DNA of 19,735 nt from Bacteroidales bacterium (lineage in GTDB: Bacteria > Bacteroidota > Bacteroidia > Bacteroidales > Dysgonomonadaceae): positions 1 to 19,735 of the forward strand of contig JAAYFR010000460.1 in NCBI GenBank assembly GCA_012728155.1, in the 5' to 3' direction. A program made the position numbers and the translations under genes. The notes under the pieces are model-generated. The model saw only the letters and a list, made by a program, of their open reading frames with translations, did not search any database and had not been told where the DNA came from. Every line of letters starts with the position of its first letter. Position 1 is the first letter of the stretch. Below, one piece after another: positions 7,287 to 15,302 of this stretch.

Positions 7287-8753
7287 TTAAATATTTTGTA
7301 TTTCCTCCTCATATCCATCGGCTTTGGCTTTCCACATCAATAGAAAGACAAAGGTAGACAATATCGCCACACCGATCATCCCCATGAAGACATAGTCCCA
7401 ACTCTTTGCAGGATTCACTTTGTTCATCATATCCACAAAATAACCCACTCCGATGCCCGATACGAGTCCGCTGGCATAGCCAAATAATCCGGTCAATCCG
7501 TTTGCCGTAGCAGCTCCACGGTTTGTCGCCTGATTCGCCGCCGCGATACCAATCAGCGCCTGCGGACCATAGATGAAGAAACCGGCCATGGCTAAGGTGA
7601 ACACCATCACCCAAGGAGAGGTGCCAGAGGGTAGCAGCAAGAAAGCTGTCATAAACAGAGCTACTCCGATCATGCAGAAGAGGCAAGTACGGTGAGCCCT
7701 CCCCTTCAAAAACTTATCGGTGACCCAACCTGCAAGCAACATGCCCACAATACCGAAAATTTCGAACACGGCAACCGTCCATCCCGCATGGGAGAGCGAC
7801 ATACCCCGAGCCTCTTTCAAAAAAGTGGGGCCCCAATCCAATACAGCAAATCGAACAATATAGACAAAGAAGTTTGCAATTCCCAATATCCAGATCCATT
7901 TGTTACGATAGACATGTTTGCGCACAAATGCCTTGTAATCGGCAGAAGAGTCTTTTCCCTTTTTAATGGTCTTATGAAGCTCAGGCAAGCCCACAGAGGA
8001 TGGAGTATCTCTCAGCGAGAGAAACAACCCGAATGAACCCACCAATGCAATCATTGCGGGAATCCAGAAACACCATTTCCACGCTCCTATATGTGCTGCC
8101 GATTCAAGCACACTCTTCATCTTTTCCGTATCGGCCAAGTCAACATTCAGGTTTGCTGCAATTTGTGCCACCACTTCAGGATTAGCACTCATATCGGTAC
8201 CGAGAGTCCCCATGATATAACCGCAAAGGATGGCCACAAGACTCGCACCGATAGAGTGAGAAGTATTCCAAATCGACATCTTGGTAGCCAGCTCCTGCGG
8301 TGGGATCCAGTGGGTAAGCAGTCGCGCTACCGGCGGGAAACCGCTCCCCTGAATCAAATTGTTCAGCACCAAGATAATACCGAAGATAAGTACCATTGTA
8401 TTGGTAAACATCGGGCCACCGGTCTCACCAGTGATTAGCGAACTCAAGTCAACCCCAAATCCGAAGGCAAAGTTGGCAATGGCACAGAGGAACAGACCAA
8501 TCGACATATGATAACGGGCATTCATCCGATCGGCAATGATACCATTCAGGAAGCGGGATATACCATACACAACAGTCACGAGGGTCATGATGATACCAAA
8601 GCTGGTCTTGGTGATGCCATATTCAGCACTTAATCCGGGGATTGCAAAAGAGAAATTCTTACGTACGAAATAAAAAAAAGCATACCCCACCATTGTGGCA
8701 ATTAACGTGCGGGACTGCCAATACTTGAATGATTTCCTTGTGTTCGCTTCCAT
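7287..8753 (-). CDS. Second OPA-family organophosphate:phosphate antiporter (GlpT/UhpT-like)
   Basis: Twelve-helix major facilitator of the inner membrane, paralogous to the gene at 1-1128. The OPA signature FVRKNF is at residues 29-34 (Arg31 equals GlpT Arg45), and the second substrate Arg is in YIVRFAVLDWGP. The end shows the family segment NRGAATANGLTGLFGYASG. With 488 residues it is longer than GlpT because of two insertions, the larger about 35 polar residues (after IMGTLG, before GAWKW), where the paralogue is short. The frame is open from a TTG at 8762, but ATG at 8753 is the better start. The HAD-IIA phosphatase follows 12 bp downstream. Its promoter copies that of glpD. The substrate may be G3P, a glycerophosphodiester or a hexose phosphate. 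Confidence 0.88.
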   Translation of the reverse strand: MEANTRKSFKYWQSRTLIATMVGYAFFYFVRKNFSFAIPGLSAEYGITKTSFGIIMTLVTVVYGISRFLNGIIADRMNARYHMSIGLFLCAIANFAFGFGVDLSSLITGETGGPMFTNTMVLIFGIILVLNNLIQGSGFPPVARLLTHWIPPQELATKMSIWNTSHSIGASLVAILCGYIMGTLGTDMSANPEVVAQIAANLNVDLADTEKMKSVLESAAHIGAWKWCFWIPAMIALVGSFGLFLSLRDTPSSVGLPELHKTIKKGKDSSADYKAFVRKHVYRNKWIWILGIANFFVYIVRFAVLDWGPTFLKEARGMSLSHAGWTVAVFEIFGIVGMLLAGWVTDKFLKGRAHRTCLFCMIGVALFMTAFLLLPSGTSPWVMVFTLAMAGFFIYGPQALIGIAAANQATNRGAATANGLTGLFGYASGLVSGIGVGYFVDMMNKVNPAKSWDYVFMGMIGVAILSTFVFLLMWKAKADGYEEEIQNI

Positions 8754-8793
8754 TAGTGGCAACTATTTAAAAGAGTTTTTTTCCAATAGTAGG

Positions 8794-8824
8794 CAAAAAT
8801 ACAGTTTTATTTTTTGTTATCAAA
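8794..8824 (-). promoter_or_regulatory. Promoter of the antiporter-HAD unit (TTTG-N19-TATTTTTG)
   Basis: The minus strand has TTTG at 8824-8821, 19 bp, then TATTTTTG at 8801-8794. The -7 box and the spacer length are identical to the glpD promoter. Transcription should start near 8788, about 35 nt before the ATG at 8753. Confidence 0.75.
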
Positions 8825-8827
8825 ATG

Positions 8828-8835
8828 TTTCGAAT
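8828..8835 (-). promoter_or_regulatory. TTCGAAA box upstream of the antiporter promoter, candidate regulator site
   Basis: The minus strand reads ATTCGAAA, ending 3 bp before the TTTTG that includes the -33 box. Aligned with glpD (2838-2823), 12 of 16 bases agree: TTCGAAA, then TTTTG at the same offset. This points to a shared regulator. Confidence 0.45.
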
Positions 8836-8882
8836 AAAGTCGGAAATATGAAATTCCATTTTCGGATATAGATCATTATTAT

Positions 8883-9902
8883 TCACGAAAAATGAACTAT
8901 GGATGGGAAGAGATGTGAAATATAGAACAGCACCATCAACAACAACATCCCATATGCTGTAAAGATATGGTTTCGAGAATTTGTTCTTGAGTAGAGATAG
9001 GCGATCAGGAATGAGATGAGCGCGAGGGAAAACAACAAGAAAAAAAAGGTTTCTAACCAATATAGCATCTGAAGTAACAGCAGGAAAACAATCAGGAAAG
9101 AGATGAATTGCATCAAAGAAAGTGTGAGTGCCTTGTCGCGATTATATACCTTGACGCTAAAAATCATATTCATTATGAAAAAAAATCCTACAAACAAAAT
9201 CTCACCCCACTGCAACAGAGAAAATCGAGGTATTTCCAGTAGTGACAACGATTGAAACTCTAAAAATGGACGGATGAAACGGGGAATATCATCCATCAGC
9301 CAATAGAGTGAGAAGATTGACACATACACAAGGAAGAGCGCAAACAGGGAAGAGGCAAAAGAGCGAAGTTGGGGACCCCTCATCGACCGTTCACCAATCC
9401 ACCATAAAGGCAATACGAAAAGGGCGTAGATCTGGAACAGTGAAGCTATCGCAATCAATATCGATGCCCGAAAGGAACAAAGATATGAATCAGGTTTCTG
9501 AAACGACTCCAGAAGCGGAAAAAAAGCCAGAAGGAGAAAGATAAGAGCTATATAATCACCCGACATGACTAAAAAAATAGGGTGGATGCTCAATAAAAAC
9601 AGAGGTGTGGAAAAAGGCAAGTTGGATCTCGAACGTGTTAAATTAAATCGACCATTTAATAGTGAGAGTATCCATGCGATCAAAAAGAGAGCGAATGTGG
9701 ATCCCAGCAATGACACTTCTGGAAGGATAAAAAGATCTGCTATTGGCTCCCAAAGATAATTGTCTCCAAATGAGACAATCCGAGGCAATCCCTCTATATG
9801 GAACAGGAGAAGACGCATGATTATCACTCCTAAAACTAAGAGCAGAGGAAGTGAGCGTCCCTCCACAAAAAATGCACGAAATGATTTGACAACACTGTGC
9901 AT
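8883..9902 (-). CDS. DUF6427-like polytopic membrane protein
   Basis: A protein of 339 residues made almost entirely of hydrophobic helices, about nine or ten membrane segments, with short charged loops (for example RFNLTRSRSN and YSRTNSRN). I find no catalytic motif. General character and its position directly after purD resemble the DUF6427 family of Bacteroidota, often a neighbour of purD; that assignment is from recalled context, not from a search. Its start is close to the purD stop at 9910-9912: ATG at 9902 is preferred over the GTG at 9908, and either way the two genes are translationally close and probably cotranscribed. Function is unknown; it may be a glycan- or lipid-linked membrane protein, but nothing in the sequence proves that. 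Confidence 0.7.
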   Translation of the reverse strand: MHSVVKSFRAFFVEGRSLPLLLVLGVIIMRLLLFHIEGLPRIVSFGDNYLWEPIADLFILPEVSLLGSTFALFLIAWILSLLNGRFNLTRSRSNLPFSTPLFLLSIHPIFLVMSGDYIALIFLLLAFFPLLESFQKPDSYLCSFRASILIAIASLFQIYALFVLPLWWIGERSMRGPQLRSFASSLFALFLVYVSIFSLYWLMDDIPRFIRPFLEFQSLSLLEIPRFSLLQWGEILFVGFFFIMNMIFSVKVYNRDKALTLSLMQFISFLIVFLLLLQMLYWLETFFFLLFSLALISFLIAYLYSRTNSRNHIFTAYGMLLLMVLFYISHLFPSIVHFS

Positions 9903-9909
9903 GATCACA

Positions 9910-11187
9910 CTACATTTTATTTAGATCAAAGCCGATATCTTTTCTGAAGTAGCTATTCTCGAAGTCGATTTTCGTTATATTCTTATAAGATATACCCAAT
10001 GCTTCATCCATGGTTTTCCCATAAGAGGTGACAGAAAGAACGCGCCCCCCCGATGTGACAATTTTCTCGCCTACACTTTTTGTCCCGGCATGAAAAACAA
10101 GCCTATCCTCTATATCATTCAACCCTTCAATAGGTTTCCCTTTTTCATAGGCTCCCGGATATCCACCAGACACCATCATCACCGTCACAGCACAACGGTC
10201 ATCTATTTCCAATATTTTCTCATCCAATGTTTCGGTAGCTACAGCAATCAATAACTCCAGCAGATCCGACTTGATCAAAGGGAGCACCACTTCCGTTTCC
10301 GGATCACCCATCCGCACATTATATTCAATCACTTTCGGCTCATCTCCCACATTAATCAACCCGACAAAAATAAACCCTTTGTACTCTATCTTCTCTTTTT
10401 GCAACCCCTCAATAGTCGGCTCCACAATCCGGATCCGCACTTTCTCCATAAACAGATCATCAGCAAAAGAGACGGGAGACACTGCTCCCATTCCTCCGGT
10501 ATTCAGTCCGGTATCACCCTCGCCGATCCGTTTGTAGTCCTTCGCCACCGGAAGAATTTTATATGATTTCCCATCAGTTAATACAAATACCGAACACTCA
10601 ATCCCCGACAGGAACTCTTCTATCACCACACTCCTGCTGGCCATACCGAACTTTCCGTTGAGCATCTCCAAAAGCGATTGTTTCGCCTCATCCAGATTGT
10701 TCAATATCAGCACCCCTTTTCCTGCTGCCAACCCATCTGCTTTCAACACATAGGGTGCCTGGAGCGAGTCCAGGAAAACATTTCCATCCGTCAGATTCTC
10801 AAGGGTAACTGTCTTGAAACGGGCAGTCGGGATATCATAAGAGGTCATAAACCGTTTGGCAAAATCCTTGCTCCCCTCTAACTGCGCCCCTTTCTTAGAA
10901 GGGCCAATCACAGCAATATGGCAGAGATCTTCGTCCTTATGAAAATAATCATATATCCCCTCCACCAAAGGCACCTCGGGACCAACAACAATCATATCGA
11001 TATCATGATTGAGCGAAAACTGTTTCATCGCAGTGAAATCTGTCACATTAATTTCAACATTCGTTCCTAACGATGCAGTACCTGCATTGCCAGGGGCGAT
11101 ATAAAGATTGTTGAGTAGGCTGCTTTTTTGAATTTTCCAAGCCAATGCATGCTCACGACCACCGGAGCCAAGAAGAAGAATGTTCAT
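9910..11187 (-). CDS. purD: Phosphoribosylamine-glycine ligase (GARS)
   Basis: Cytosolic ATP-grasp enzyme that joins glycine to 5-phosphoribosylamine, the second step of de novo purine synthesis. The N-terminal domain begins NILLLGSGGREHALAW, the PurD signature, with APGNAGT following. The ATP-grasp core shows LKADGLAAGKGV, NTGGMGAVSP and the metal-binding EYNVRMGDPETE. A C-terminal domain contains the segments VSGGYPGAYEKG and FHAGT. At 425 residues it is of standard length. ATG at 11187 is preceded by a -7 box at 11230-11223. It stands as the first gene of a two-gene unit with the DUF6427-like protein and is divergent from the flavoprotein gene at 11313. Identity is secure. Confidence 0.97.
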   Translation of the reverse strand: MNILLLGSGGREHALAWKIQKSSLLNNLYIAPGNAGTASLGTNVEINVTDFTAMKQFSLNHDIDMIVVGPEVPLVEGIYDYFHKDEDLCHIAVIGPSKKGAQLEGSKDFAKRFMTSYDIPTARFKTVTLENLTDGNVFLDSLQAPYVLKADGLAAGKGVLILNNLDEAKQSLLEMLNGKFGMASRSVVIEEFLSGIECSVFVLTDGKSYKILPVAKDYKRIGEGDTGLNTGGMGAVSPVSFADDLFMEKVRIRIVEPTIEGLQKEKIEYKGFIFVGLINVGDEPKVIEYNVRMGDPETEVVLPLIKSDLLELLIAVATETLDEKILEIDDRCAVTVMMVSGGYPGAYEKGKPIEGLNDIEDRLVFHAGTKSVGEKIVTSGGRVLSVTSYGKTMDEALGISYKNITKIDFENSYFRKDIGFDLNKM

Positions 11188-11222
11188 AGAATGATAAGTT
11201 GAAAACTAATAATTAAAACATA

Positions 11223-11230
11223 CAAAGCTA
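11223..11230 (-). promoter_or_regulatory. -7 box (TAGCTTTG) of purD
   Basis: The minus strand TAGCTTTG fits TAnnTTTG and lies 36 bp before the purD ATG; no TTTG is found at the usual distance. I do not see a clear PurR-type operator or purine riboswitch in this gap. Confidence 0.45.
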
Positions 11231-11283
11231 CTAAAAAAATGATTTTGTTCCACGACAATGGAAGAAAATCGTCGGGAGGTTGC

Positions 11284-11291
11284 TATCTTTG
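11284..11291 (+). promoter_or_regulatory. -7 box (TATCTTTG) of the flavoprotein operon
   Basis: TATCTTTGC matches TAnnTTTGC. It lies inside the extended frame that could start from TTG at 11280, which argues that the real start is the ATG at 11313, about 15 nt after the predicted transcription start. The -33 box is not evident. Confidence 0.55.
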
Positions 11292-11312
11292 CACTATCAA
11301 GCAGTAAATAGT

Positions 11313-12278
11313 ATGAAGATAAAGACAAACCGAATATCAGCCCTTTTTGGCATTCGCTATCCTATCATCCAAGCGGGAATGGTATGGTGCAGCGGTTGGA
11401 AGTTGGCATCAGCAGTGAGCAATGCCGGAGGGTTGGGATTGATTGGAGCGGGGTCGATGCATCCCGACACGTTGCAGGAACATATCCGAAAATGCAAGAG
11501 GGCCACAACACAACCGTTCGGGATAAATGTACCGTTGATATACCCCCAGATAGAGGAGATCATGCAAATCATCGTGGAAGAGAAAGTTGCAGTCGTCTTC
11601 ACTTCGGCCGGTAACCCTAAAATATGGACTACAAAACTTAAAGCCGAAGGGATCAAGGTGGCCCATGTGGTGTCAAGCTCCCGGTTTGCCGTTAAATGTG
11701 CGGAAGCCGATGTCGACGCTGTCGTCGCCGAAGGATTTGAAGCAGGTGGTCATAACGGTCGCGAAGAAACCACCACTTTTGCTTTAATTCCTCAGGTGAG
11801 AAAAGCGATTGATCTACCGCTTATCGCTGCGGGTGGTATTGGCTCGGGCGAAGCAATGGCTGCCGCATTTGCACTGGGTGCCGAAGGGGTACAGGTGGGC
11901 ACACGCTTCGCATTGACCGAAGAGAGTTCCGCCAGCGGAGCATTCAAACAACGGTGCATCTCCCTAAATGAAGGAGATACAGTGTTGTCACTCAAAAAAT
12001 TGAATCCAACACGATTGATAAAAAACGAGTTCTACCAACAGGTACAGCAATTGGAAGATCGTGGCGCCACATCCGAAGAGTTACGTGAGCTGTTGGGCAG
12101 AGGACGTTCTAAGCGAGGTATCTTCGAAGGAGATCTTTCAGAAGGAGAACTGGAAATCGGCCAAATCGCATCTCATATAAGGGAGATCATTCCTGCCGGA
12201 CAGGTCATCGAAGAAATGGTTGACCAGTACAACCGGGCCATTCAACGGTTATCTCAAACAGTCATCGACAATCCATAA
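11313..12278 (+). CDS. Nitronate monooxygenase-like / FabK-like FMN oxidoreductase
   Basis: A 321-residue TIM-barrel flavoprotein of the nitronate monooxygenase (2-nitropropane dioxygenase) / FabK family. Visible motifs are YPIIQAGMVW with AGGLGLIG near the N-terminus, the catalytic-His segment EGFEAGGHNG, and the FMN phosphate-binding AAGGIGSG and GVQVGTRFALTEES. The frame extends upstream to a TTG at 11280, but that would place the start inside the -7 box; ATG at 11313 is chosen. Family members either oxidise toxic nitronates with oxygen or, as FabK, reduce enoyl-ACP; sequence alone does not settle which. It heads a plus-strand run with the hydrolase 47 bp downstream. In the absence of other fatty-acid genes nearby, the nitronate/quinone oxidoreductase reading is preferred. 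Confidence 0.85.
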   Translation: MKIKTNRISALFGIRYPIIQAGMVWCSGWKLASAVSNAGGLGLIGAGSMHPDTLQEHIRKCKRATTQPFGINVPLIYPQIEEIMQIIVEEKVAVVFTSAGNPKIWTTKLKAEGIKVAHVVSSSRFAVKCAEADVDAVVAEGFEAGGHNGREETTTFALIPQVRKAIDLPLIAAGGIGSGEAMAAAFALGAEGVQVGTRFALTEESSASGAFKQRCISLNEGDTVLSLKKLNPTRLIKNEFYQQVQQLEDRGATSEELRELLGRGRSKRGIFEGDLSEGELEIGQIASHIREIIPAGQVIEEMVDQYNRAIQRLSQTVIDNP

Positions 12279-12325
12279 TTGGCATAACTTGCCCGATTCA
12301 TCGGAATTGACACACTAATCTTAAT

Positions 12326-13150
12326 ATGCAGTTTACACTTTTTCCATCAGAACAATTCTCTTTTTTCAGCCTGAGTAGCGGCAGTTGCGGCAACTGCTAT
12401 TTTTTGGGGAATCCCCATTGGGGAATCCTGATCGATGCCGGCATCGGTCCACGAATCATTAAGAAGCGGCTCGCACAGTACGGAATCCAACTCTCCTCCA
12501 TTATGGCTATTTTAGTCACACACGACCATTACGACCACATCAAATCGGTGGGTTGGCTGGGAGAGAAGTTGCATATCCCGGTTTATGCTACCCGTGAGGT
12601 ACACAAGGCAATCATGAACCACTCTCTGATCCGCAATAACCTTAACGGTTCTACTAAATATATTGAAAAAGGGGAAATGTTCCAGATCGAAGATTTCAAA
12701 ATTACCGCTTTCAACGTGCCCCACGACAGTGTGGACAATTCCGGATTCTTCATTCAATTTGATAACCACAGGTTCACGTTGGCTACCGATGTAGGTGCCA
12801 TTACCGACGAAGTAGCCTACTATATATGCAAGGCCAACCACCTCGTCATCGAAGCGAACTACGATGAGGAGATGCTCAACAACGGCCGTTATCCCTATCA
12901 TTTGAAACAACGAATATCTTCCGGGGTGGGACACCTGAGCAATCGCCAGACAGCCGAATTCTTAGCCGACAACTATTCGTCCGACCTAAAGAATATCTGG
13001 CTCTGCCATCTCAGTGGAGACAACAATAGTCCGGAAGTGGCTTACCAAACAGTTGAAACACACCTCCACCGCAAAGGAATCAAGGTGGGAAGACAGGTGT
13101 CGCTACAGGTATTGGAACGAAATATATTATCCTCTAAAACCGATTTTTAA
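12326..13150 (+). CDS. Metallo-beta-lactamase-fold hydrolase, YycJ/WalJ-like
   Basis: Cytosolic binuclear metal hydrolase. The N-terminus reads FSLSSGSCGNCYF and ILIDAGIG, the start pattern of the YycJ/WalJ family, followed by the metal motif THDHYDH at residues 65-71. Further ligands are His in NVPHDSVDN, Asp in ATDVGAI and His in WLCHLSGDNNSPE; HLSN is also typical of the family. At 274 residues it is of ordinary length. In Firmicutes WalJ is a nuclease-like protein linked to the WalRK system; the Bacteroidota version has no known partner and its substrate is unknown, though a phosphodiesterase or exonuclease activity is the best guess. It lies between the flavoprotein gene (47 bp) and the flippase gene (42 bp), all on the plus strand. 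Confidence 0.87.
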   Translation: MQFTLFPSEQFSFFSLSSGSCGNCYFLGNPHWGILIDAGIGPRIIKKRLAQYGIQLSSIMAILVTHDHYDHIKSVGWLGEKLHIPVYATREVHKAIMNHSLIRNNLNGSTKYIEKGEMFQIEDFKITAFNVPHDSVDNSGFFIQFDNHRFTLATDVGAITDEVAYYICKANHLVIEANYDEEMLNNGRYPYHLKQRISSGVGHLSNRQTAEFLADNYSSDLKNIWLCHLSGDNNSPEVAYQTVETHLHRKGIKVGRQVSLQVLERNILSSKTDF

Positions 13151-13192
13151 CCGGTTTAGTATCCGGAAGAGCATCTTCTAATTACACCTGAA

Positions 13193-14647
13193 ATGGAAAA
13201 GACGCTGAAAGAAAAAACCGTAAACGCATTAGTCTGGAATACATTCGACAAGACGTTTTCCCAGATAATATACGCCGTTGTCGGGATTATTCTGGCCAAC
13301 ACTCTTTTCCCCGAAGATTTCGGATTGATCGGCATCATCACGGTCTTCTCTGCTTTTATCACGGTCTTCATGGATGGCGGTTTCACAGTGGTACTCATAC
13401 AACGAAAAAATATCAGCGAGAGGGATTATAATACCATTTTCTTTTTCAATTTATCTGTCGCAATAGTACTCTATCTGCTGCTCTTTTCTCTGGCGCCACT
13501 TATCGCGGACTGGTTCGGAGATGCACGGCTGATCCCGCTCTCCCGAACCATGTTCGTCACTGTAATCATACAGGCTTTCGGACTGGTGCAAAGCACTATT
13601 CTGATGCGCAATATGCGGATGAAGGCCTTTGCCATCTCAAATATTGTGCCATTGCTGGTATCAGGAAGCATTGCCGTGATATTGGCTTTAAACGGATACG
13701 GCCCCTGGGCGTTGGTGGCACAAGCACTGGCATTGGCTACTACCCGTTCTATCCTGCTATGGGTACAGAACAGCTGGCGCCCCCGTCTTCAGTTCGATAA
13801 AAATTCTTTCCTTACTCTCTATTCAAGTGGGAAGAATATGCTCCTCACCTCATTTACCGGCACACTGTTCCAGAACCTCTATCCACTGATCATCGGTATC
13901 TGGTATAGCATCAAAGAGTTGGGGTATTACACCCAGGCCGACCGATGGAGCAAGATGGGATATACTGCTCTGGGACAGGCATTGGGACAGTCGCTCTTCC
14001 CGGCACTCTCCTCTATCCAGGATGATCCCGAGCGGATGCAACGAGTTTACGGGAAAACGAACCGTACAGCCGCCTATCTCTCTTTTCCCTTTTTCATGGG
14101 ATTGATTGTCGTTGCAACACCCTTATTCCATGTGCTGTTCGGCACAAAATGGGATGCTTCGATCCCACTGTTCCAGCTCCTGCTGGTGAAAGGGATCTTC
14201 TTCGTCTTCACTACCCTGATGACCAATTATATTACCGCACAGGGAAAAATGAAGACAATCTTCCATTTCGAGTTGATAAAAAACGGGGTAATCCTCCTTG
14301 CCATCCTACTGACTGTGCGGATAAGCATCCCCGCTTTAGTGGCTGGACAGGCCGTAGCCGGATTGATCCATTATATCATCGCACTGATCATCACAAACCG
14401 CACCACTCACTACTCTATTAAACAACAGCTGAAAGACATATCTCCCTATATCGTGATCGGCGGATTGATGTGCGCCCTCCTGACGCTTATACCCATGATG
14501 ACCAGTAACCCGTGGTTGCAACTCCTGTTGCAAAGCATCACTGGATTTTCGCTTTACGTCGGAATCAATAAATTGTTACGCTCCACCATTCAACAAGAGA
14601 TTTTTGCCATGATAGGGAATAAAATAAAAACCGCCTATAAGCCTTGA
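13193..14647 (+). CDS. Wzx-type oligosaccharide flippase (MOP superfamily)
   Basis: Integral membrane protein expected to flip undecaprenyl-linked oligosaccharides across the inner membrane for O-antigen, capsule or exopolysaccharide. The N-terminus LKEKTVNALVWNTFDKTFSQII with ANTLFPEDFGLIGIITVFSAF is typical of the WzxC/polysaccharide transport (PST) branch, as is VVLIQRKNISERDYNTIFFFNL. About 12-14 hydrophobic segments span the 484 residues. It begins 42 bp after the hydrolase gene without an obvious promoter, so it may be carried on the same transcript. It converges with the nonulosonate operon, whose products it might export in glycan form. The substrate cannot be told from sequence. Confidence 0.9.
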   Translation: MEKTLKEKTVNALVWNTFDKTFSQIIYAVVGIILANTLFPEDFGLIGIITVFSAFITVFMDGGFTVVLIQRKNISERDYNTIFFFNLSVAIVLYLLLFSLAPLIADWFGDARLIPLSRTMFVTVIIQAFGLVQSTILMRNMRMKAFAISNIVPLLVSGSIAVILALNGYGPWALVAQALALATTRSILLWVQNSWRPRLQFDKNSFLTLYSSGKNMLLTSFTGTLFQNLYPLIIGIWYSIKELGYYTQADRWSKMGYTALGQALGQSLFPALSSIQDDPERMQRVYGKTNRTAAYLSFPFFMGLIVVATPLFHVLFGTKWDASIPLFQLLLVKGIFFVFTTLMTNYITAQGKMKTIFHFELIKNGVILLAILLTVRISIPALVAGQAVAGLIHYIIALIITNRTTHYSIKQQLKDISPYIVIGGLMCALLTLIPMMTSNPWLQLLLQSITGFSLYVGINKLLRSTIQQEIFAMIGNKIKTAYKP

Positions 14648-14738
14648 TAGTAACCCTCCCCCTACACTACTTTCAAAAAAAAGGCATAGATTTTATTTAA
14701 TGGCTTCAAGGGAGAATAGAAACCCCATATGTAAGTGA

Positions 14739-15272
14739 TTAGGGCAATAACGACTCTACGGTAGAGTGAAGCAAGCCACTGTCAGACAAGATTCTCTCTA
14801 CAAATTCACGGAAAGCACCCTGCCCCCCCTCTCTCTTTGTCACATAATGCACCTCTTTTTGAATATAAAGTGAAGCATCGGCCGGTGCAGCACTGAATCC
14901 TACTGCACGCAATAGAGGCAGGTCGTTGATATCATCCCCGATAAAAGCGACATCTTGGAGTGAAATATGGAGATCTGTACAAAGTTGTTTCGCCAGCGTC
15001 AATTTATTCCCAACTCCAATATAACAATGCTCTTTTATACGCAACTTCATAGCCCGCTGTATCACGATTTCCGTATTCTCACCCGTCATGATAACTGTTT
15101 CGATACCATGCAGGCGAAGCATTGCAACACCCCATCCATCCCGGACAGAGAATTTTTTCATCACATCGCCCGCTGTCGTATAATACATGCCACCATCCGT
15201 CCATACACCATCGATATCGGTAATGACCAACTTTGGGAGTTTTTTATTGATACCATTTTTATCCATATGCAT
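14739..15272 (-). CDS. KDN-9-phosphate phosphatase (KdsC-like HAD, type C0)
   Basis: Capless HAD phosphatase of 177 residues. The nucleophile Asp19 and acid Asp21 lie in TDIDGVWTDGG, then MTGE, GNKL and GDDINDL complete the HAD motifs. It has Glu65 and, 11 residues on, Lys76. From memory, the same pair (Glu56/Lys67) is the specificity signature of the Bacteroides thetaiotaomicron KDN-9-phosphate phosphatase BT1713, where Kdo-8-phosphate phosphatases have Arg in place of the Glu. The DGVWTDGG spelling and the C-terminal GGQGAFREFVERIL also resemble BT1713. It follows the NeuB-type gene by 30 bp, so it probably dephosphorylates that enzyme's product. ATG at 15272 is used; ATG at 15266 is possible. 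KdsC or a Neu5Ac-9-phosphate phosphatase is the alternative. Confidence 0.85.
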   Translation of the reverse strand: MHMDKNGINKKLPKLVITDIDGVWTDGGMYYTTAGDVMKKFSVRDGWGVAMLRLHGIETVIMTGENTEIVIQRAMKLRIKEHCYIGVGNKLTLAKQLCTDLHISLQDVAFIGDDINDLPLLRAVGFSAAPADASLYIQKEVHYVTKREGGQGAFREFVERILSDSGLLHSTVESLLP

Positions 15273-15302
15273 CTGTTCATCTAAGAAGAGCAGTTCTATC
15301 GA

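Noticed and set aside
8767..9060. A 97-codon minus-strand frame between the antiporter gene and the membrane protein gene
   Set aside because: It overlaps the end of the membrane protein in another frame and covers the antiporter promoter; its apparent hydrophobicity comes from the overlapping gene.
11280..11312. Upstream extension of the flavoprotein gene to a TTG start
   Set aside because: It would place the start codon before the -7 box TATCTTTG; the ATG at 11313 fits the promoter and family start.
14753..14767. Perfect inverted repeat ACTCTAC-G-GTAGAGT near the 3' end of the phosphatase gene
   Set aside because: It lies inside the coding region, the one-base loop forces a shorter stem, and no T-run follows, so it is not called a terminator.
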